Assembly (NCBI GenBank): GCA_903934745.1
Contig: CAIZOZ010000242.1
Coordinates: 1 to 10,465, forward strand
From: an uncultured cyanobacterium
Lineage (GTDB): Bacteria; Cyanobacteriota; Cyanobacteriia; PCC-6307; Cyanobiaceae
DNA length: 10,465 nt
Reading direction: 5' to 3'
The notes beneath the pieces were generated by a model that had not been told where the DNA came from, did not search any database, and saw only the letters and a list, made by a program, of their open reading frames with translations. Within the stretch, counting starts at the first letter, position 1, and every line of letters starts with the position of its first letter. Of the stretch, positions 7,604-10,465 are shown piece by piece. Both the position numbers and the translations under genes were made by a program.

Positions 7604-8533
7604 ATGGCAAAGCCGAGCGCTGACTGGATCGCTTTGAACTCCACCCCTGAGACCTACAACACTCCAGCCTTGCTGCGATCAATCCAGATTCTCGATCTCC
7701 TGGAGCTTGGCGGCACCACCAACGCTGCGGCCACAGCCCTGTGTCTCTCTCAGCCCACAGTCAGTCGTCGTGTCCAACATCTGGTGCTGGATTTAGGCCT
7801 CAAAGCCAGTTCGGATCGTTGCAAAAAAACCCTTCGCTATACCGACAACTTATGCCTGCAACATTTGCGCCAAGCCTGCCAGTCCCATCGCTTGCAAGCC
7901 GGCGCCTGGCGAGTGGGGAGTTGCCCATGGCATCAATCCGTGGTGCAACCTCTCCAACCATGGATCCTGGTTCCATCCCGCTTCCGCCACCCAACGGAGT
8001 GGCAAGAGTTGGTGGTGGCCCGTGCCATCGATGCTGCTGTCGTGAGTGGGCTGGATGTTCAGCTCGCCTTACAAGAACCACTGGAGGCCAACAGCCATGG
8101 ACTGAGTTGGGAGGATTGCTTGCTCTTTCCCATCACCCGTTCACCCCTGGGATTGCTATCACCACCAGGAAGCAGCCACTCACCAGAACGCTGGAGTTCG
8201 ATCGCTCTACCGCCTCAGCAGTTCGCTCCAGGCCTGGCTTCCGTGGTTCGGCAGCAGCAGAGCCAGTGCCTCCATGCGGACAAATCCTGTCATGACCCCC
8301 AGGCCTGGGCGCTCTGGCTACAGCAACAAAACCGCCCGGTGCTGGCAACGCCAGCCTGGGCGCTGACGCTCCATCCCCATCTGCCTGGTTGGCGCTGGCT
8401 GCCTTGGTCCGGTGACACTTCTGAGCACCACTGGCTGTTGGTGCTCAGAAGTGTCTGGGAAGCACACCCGGCTCTGCAGTGCCTGCTGCTGCTGCTACGC
8501 ACAGGATTTGGTCAGAAGTCATACAAAAACTGA
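7604..8533 (+). CDS. LysR-type transcriptional regulator, divergent
   Basis: A 309-residue protein read as a DNA-binding regulator. Residues about 21-66 form a LysR-style winged helix-turn-helix: LLRSIQILDLLELGGTTNAAA resembles the usual first helix with FVAVAEEGSFTRAA. ALCLSQPTVSRRVQHL (about 45-60) is the turn and recognition helix, with the diagnostic SQPTVSRRVQ/SQPAVSRQI pattern. The rest (about 85-309) has the length of a LysR effector domain but keeps little recognisable motif; VVARAIDAAVVSGLD (about 145-159) fits the strand that usually reads DLAI in that domain. It is unusually rich in Trp, Gln, His and Leu. The start is supported by AGAGGA. A perfect 17-bp inverted repeat lies inside its 3' part (8414-8455). 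The next gene, for an outer-membrane protein, begins 120 bp downstream on the same strand; LysR regulators often act on neighbours, so it is a candidate target by position only. Confidence 0.72.
   Translation: MAKPSADWIALNSTPETYNTPALLRSIQILDLLELGGTTNAAATALCLSQPTVSRRVQHLVLDLGLKASSDRCKKTLRYTDNLCLQHLRQACQSHRLQAGAWRVGSCPWHQSVVQPLQPWILVPSRFRHPTEWQELVVARAIDAAVVSGLDVQLALQEPLEANSHGLSWEDCLLFPITRSPLGLLSPPGSSHSPERWSSIALPPQQFAPGLASVVRQQQSQCLHADKSCHDPQAWALWLQQQNRPVLATPAWALTLHPHLPGWRWLPWSGDTSEHHWLLVLRSVWEAHPALQCLLLLLRTGFGQKSYKN
8414..8455. repeat. Perfect 17-bp inverted repeat with 8-nt loop
   Basis: GACACTTCTGAGCACCA (8414-8430) is followed after 8 nt (CTGGCTGT) by its exact reverse complement (8439-8455). 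It lies within the regulator coding region, about 80 bp before its stop codon. It would form a strong RNA or DNA hairpin. There is no T-run after either side, so it is not a classic terminator. A perfect 34-nt match inside coding sequence is very unlikely by chance. Confidence 0.9.
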
Positions 8534-8608
8534 ATAAAAGCGGCAAGATTACCGAACCAGCCAAGGAACCGCCCCGAGCTAACCATCAAAATGATCTTTA
8601 AGTCATAC
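8516..8608 (+). repeat. Direct repeat AAGTCATAC flanking the regulator/outer-membrane gene junction
   Basis: AAGTCATAC occurs at 8516-8524, spanning the end of the regulator gene, and again at 8600-8608, just upstream of the beta-barrel gene, 84 bp apart start to start. The stretch between them is AT-richer than its surroundings. It could be a paired regulatory site or chance. Confidence 0.35.
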
Positions 8609-8653
8609 GCTTTTCCCATGCCTATTCCTTGCCTGCGAGAGCCAAAGCCATTG
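8534..8653 (+). promoter_or_regulatory. Probable promoter/leader region of the outer-membrane protein gene
   Basis: These 120 bp are AT-richer than the neighbouring genes, as promoters in GC-rich genomes often are, and lie between regulator and barrel gene. The frame of the barrel gene is open to ATG 8591, so the right part could be coding if an earlier start is used. CATACG (8604-8609) is a possible -10-like hexamer, but no clear -35 partner is seen. Confidence 0.3.
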
Positions 8654-9346
8654 ATGTCATCCCTGCTGCGCCAGTTGTTGATCACCAGCCTGATCTTGCC
8701 TATGGGCATGGGTGTGGCAAGAGCTGAAGAGCCTTCGCCTGCACAGCCAACTTCCGAAGCCATTGGCTTTTACGCCACTTTGGGCCTCGGAGCCGCCTTT
8801 CCACAGGACGTCACCGGAAGCACCACAGTCTTCGGTATTGATGTAAGTGGTAACTATAAACTTGGCGGTGGGTTTGCTGCGGAGGTGGGTGCCGGATACG
8901 ACTTCGGCCTGGTGCGCACCGAACTCACCTACCTCTATAATCATGCCACACTCAACAGTCTCAACGTCTCGGCCCTGAATCAAAGCGTCTCAGCTTCGAT
9001 CGGCGATGGGGGTGTCAACACCAACTCAGTCCTGGCTTCAGTCTATCTCGACATCCCCACCAATAGCCGCTGGGTTCCCTATATTGGCGGCGGTCTGGGT
9101 TACACAAATGTAGCTTGGGGTTCCTACACTGCAACAGCCCTTGGCTCCTCCGTCTCCCAAGCTGCTGGCAGCCAGGGAGTGTTCGGCTACCAGGGGAAAG
9201 TGGGAGTGAGCTATCTCGCCAGCAAGTCAACCGATATCTTTGTTGAAGGCACCTATCAAGGATTTGCAGGCTTCACGGTGGACAGCGTGAACTACGACCC
9301 GATGAACAGCTGGGGCGCGAGACTAGGAGCTCGTTATCGCTTTTGA
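8654..9346 (+). CDS. Outer-membrane beta-barrel protein (OmpA/P44-like porin-fold)
   Basis: From ATG 8654 the product is 230 residues. It begins with a clean signal peptide: basic MSSLLRQ, a hydrophobic core, and ARA-EE for cleavage after about residue 24. The mature part shows alternating aromatic/small-residue strands with glycine-rich turns (GFYATLGLGAAF, FAAEVGAGYDFG, WVPYIGGGLGYTNVAW, FGYQGKVGVSYLA, DIFVEGTYQGF). It ends in GARLGARYRF, whose terminal phenylalanine is the standard outer-membrane insertion signal. Size and pattern fit a small eight-stranded barrel of the OmpA-like/surface antigen group. Earlier in-frame ATGs at 8591 and 8618 would put extra residues ahead of the signal peptide and are less likely. 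Its substrate or binding partner cannot be told. The stop codon is followed almost at once by a helicase remnant, so its original downstream context appears lost. Confidence 0.87.
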   Translation: MSSLLRQLLITSLILPMGMGVARAEEPSPAQPTSEAIGFYATLGLGAAFPQDVTGSTTVFGIDVSGNYKLGGGFAAEVGAGYDFGLVRTELTYLYNHATLNSLNVSALNQSVSASIGDGGVNTNSVLASVYLDIPTNSRWVPYIGGGLGYTNVAWGSYTATALGSSVSQAAGSQGVFGYQGKVGVSYLASKSTDIFVEGTYQGFAGFTVDSVNYDPMNSWGARLGARYRF

Positions 9347-9662
9347 TCGCTCGCAGCGCCAAGCCAACAGGGCGACAGCCAAGGAGCTGGTGCTGCCGTT
9401 TGACGGGGTCGGGTAAAAGGAAGCCGTGCCCATTCTGGTGGCCACCGAGGTGGCTTCAGAGGGCCTGAACCTGCACTACCTCAGCCACCGCTTGGTGCAC
9501 GTCGACATCCCCTGGTCGTTGATGACGATGCAGCAGCGCAATGGCCGCATCGATCGCTACGACCAGCCGCAGCAGCCCCAGATCCGATACTTGCTGAGCT
9601 GCTCCCGCAGCAAGGGCATGGGCGATGCCAAAACGGTGTTGCGCCTGCTCATGCTGCCCGGT
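9347..9662 (+). pseudogene. SNF2/RapA-like helicase remnant (motifs V and VI only)
   Basis: From 9426 (GTG) the frame reads ILVATEVASEGLNLHYLSHRLVHVDIPWSL and then QQRNGRIDRYDQ. This is the motif V and VI region of the C-terminal lobe of a superfamily 2 helicase, of the SNF2/RapA-like group that has the HxDIPWSLM...QQRNGRIDR signature. The arginine fingers of motif VI (Arg of QQRNGRIDR) are kept. Homology fades after YLLSCSRSKGMGDAKTVLRLL (to about 9655). The same frame upstream contains plausible helicase residues (RQANRATAKELVLPFDGVG) interrupted by a TAA at 9414-9416. Motifs I-IV and everything after motif VI are absent. A whole enzyme of this type has several hundred to over a thousand residues, so this is a truncated, non-functional piece. 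The frame stays open to 10016, but the extension runs antisense to the SAP gene. Confidence 0.8.
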
Positions 9663-9796
9663 GTCAACTACGTAGGCGCCCGCCTATCTAATCGTCGCCG
9701 AACAACATTCCCACGGACCAGAAGGTCGGGCTATCACCCCCCCACGACAACGGCGATCAATGATCGCGGCGCTCTTATGGCGATGCCGGCCCTGTC
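9663..9796. other. Short intergenic stretch with two small inverted repeats
   Basis: Between the helicase remnant and the convergent SAP gene there is no supported gene. TAGGCG-CC-CGCCTA (9673-9686) and the palindrome GCGATCA-A-TGATCGC (9753-9767) are visible. The second lies 30 bp after the SAP gene stop on the minus strand, but no T-run follows, so a terminator is only possible, not shown. Confidence 0.35.
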
Positions 9797-10216
9797 TCAA
9801 TCGAAGCCAGGATCGCTCACCCCCACTCGCTCGGCGATCCACTGCAGCAGGGCCTCCATGCGATCCAGCCGGGCCTCAATCGCGGCCAACCCAGAGGGCA
9901 CGGCCACGGTCTTCGCACCTGGCTTCACGGCTGCCTTCGCCACTACCTTCTCGGCCAGCGTGGCCTCGCCCCCCCGCAGCCGCTGGATCAGGGCTGCCTT
10001 GTTGAGGCCGGTGTAGCCCTTGAAGCCCCGTTCATTACAGAGCGCCTTCAGCTCCTTCACGCCCAGCCTTTCCAGCCCTTCCACCAGTTCGCCAGCAACC
10101 TGCGGCTCCGGCTGAGCCATCGACGGCAGCGCCCCATCCAGCTCCCGCAGCAGCCGGGCATCGGCCTGGGTCAGCTCGCGCAGGTTGGCCCGCAGTGCTT
10201 CAGCGATCCTGCCCAT
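9797..10216 (-). CDS. SAP-domain protein
   Basis: A 139-residue protein starting at ATG 10216, chosen because AGGAG sits 7 nt upstream. Residues about 44-82 (VEGLERLGVKELKALCNERG, then GYTGLNKAALIQRLR) match a SAP motif, a helix-extended loop-helix that binds DNA in many nuclear and phage proteins, with the typical LKxLCxxRG and KxxLIxRL positions. An N-terminal amphipathic helix (about 3-28) and a C-terminal coiled-coil-like helix (about 110-131, AAIEARLDRMEALLQWIAERV) flank it and could mediate oligomer formation. A Lys/Ala/Val-rich linker (about 88-108) lies between. Its start overlaps the end of the upstream gene by 17 nt, so the two are very likely co-translated. The role is unknown; a DNA- or nucleoid-binding accessory protein is the best inference. 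Confidence 0.82.
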   Translation of the reverse strand: MGRIAEALRANLRELTQADARLLRELDGALPSMAQPEPQVAGELVEGLERLGVKELKALCNERGFKGYTGLNKAALIQRLRGGEATLAEKVVAKAAVKPGAKTVAVPSGLAAIEARLDRMEALLQWIAERVGVSDPGFD

Positions 10217-10465
10217 CGCTCGGCTCCTGGGGGGGGTCGGAAAGGATGGAGGGCTGCTGGGGGTGGCTCTCCGGCTGGCCGGTCTCCGGTCCGTTGCTTT
10301 GCAGGACGCTGGACTGCGCTTCCTGGCTCTCCAGGCTGGAGCGCAAGGACTGCTGGCGAGCACTGAGCTGCTCGAAGCGTTCTTTGCCGGTGTGCCAGCG
10401 GTTCAGGAAGCTGATCACCGCCTGGATCAGCCGGGCGATGCTGCCGCCACCGTTGTAAGCACGCC
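10200..10465 (-). CDS. C-terminal part of an unknown protein, upstream partner of the SAP gene
   Basis: On the minus strand an open frame enters from the right edge and runs 87 full codons to a TGA at 10200-10202. The true start lies outside the window; a GTG at 10418 is possible but not needed. Visible are AYNGGGSIARLIQAVISFL and then NRWHTGKERFEQLSARQQSL, an amphipathic, probably helical stretch. It is followed by a low-complexity tail rich in Gln, Ser, Pro and Glu that looks disordered. I do not recognise the family. The SAP gene begins inside its last codons and has a ribosome site within it, which indicates one operon. Confidence 0.6.
   Translation of the reverse strand, partial: RAYNGGGSIARLIQAVISFLNRWHTGKERFEQLSARQQSLRSSLESQEAQSSVLQSNGPETGQPESHPQQPSILSDPPQEPSDGQDR
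10224..10228 (-). promoter_or_regulatory. Ribosome-binding site of the SAP gene
   Basis: The minus strand reads AGGAG here, 7 nt before ATG 10216. It lies inside the coding sequence of the upstream gene. The frame of the SAP gene is open further upstream to 10363, but this site and the low-complexity nature of the extra residues favour ATG 10216. Confidence 0.75.

Noticed and set aside
9663..10016. Continuation of the helicase frame to 10016
   Set aside because: Helicase similarity ends by about 9655 and the rest is antisense to the SAP gene with Ser/Arg/Pro-rich composition.
1..10465. tRNA, rRNA, CRISPR array or complete insertion sequence
   Set aside because: No cloverleaf-like sequence, regularly spaced repeats or transposase was seen on either strand.

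Overview
The window looks like chromosomal DNA of a GC-rich cyanobacterium, most likely a picocyanobacterium of the Synechococcus/Cyanobium type. Two things support this. Four perfect copies of GCGATCGC (the HIP1 octamer typical of many cyanobacterial genomes) occur in 10.5 kb, where roughly 0.2 would be expected from uniform base use. The gene content also fits: a choice-of-anchor L/RTX protein, an RND pump, and a small channel of cyanobacterial style. The species call is inference. No RNA gene, CRISPR array or intact mobile element was found.

Layout, left to right. (1) The minus strand from the left edge to 1157 is one uninterrupted reading frame for the N-terminal 385 residues of a secreted-type protein with a choice-of-anchor L domain followed by RTX calcium-binding repeats; its C-terminus lies outside the window. 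(2) A divergent intergenic region of about 280 bp leads into a plus-strand operon. It encodes a lipoprotein membrane-fusion protein (1440-2552), an AcrB-like RND permease (2567-5998) with an unusual hydrophobic insert between its two halves, and a small two-helix membrane protein (5995-6345) whose start overlaps the permease stop as ATGA. No TolC-like outer membrane channel is present here. (3) A minus-strand potassium-channel-like gene (6398-7117) converges on that operon. (4) After a non-coding stretch of about 490 bp come a plus-strand regulator with a LysR-type N-terminal helix-turn-helix (7604-8533), which contains a perfect 17-bp inverted repeat, and a small outer-membrane beta-barrel protein (8654-9346). 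(5) Directly after the barrel gene lies a broken remnant of an SNF2/RapA-like helicase that retains motifs V and VI. (6) The right edge holds two overlapping minus-strand genes: the C-terminal part of an unknown protein, and a complete 139-residue SAP-domain protein.

Functionally, the RND operon is a self-contained inner-membrane/periplasmic efflux module that probably borrows a TolC homologue from elsewhere. The regulator and the barrel protein are adjacent on the same strand, but nothing shows directly that one controls the other. The right-hand part, with a helicase fragment facing small DNA-binding-type genes, looks like accessory DNA that has been rearranged.

The points most worth a second look are the four-helix insert in the RND permease, the small membrane protein translationally coupled to it, the 17-bp inverted repeat inside the regulator gene, and the decayed helicase joined to the outer-membrane gene.
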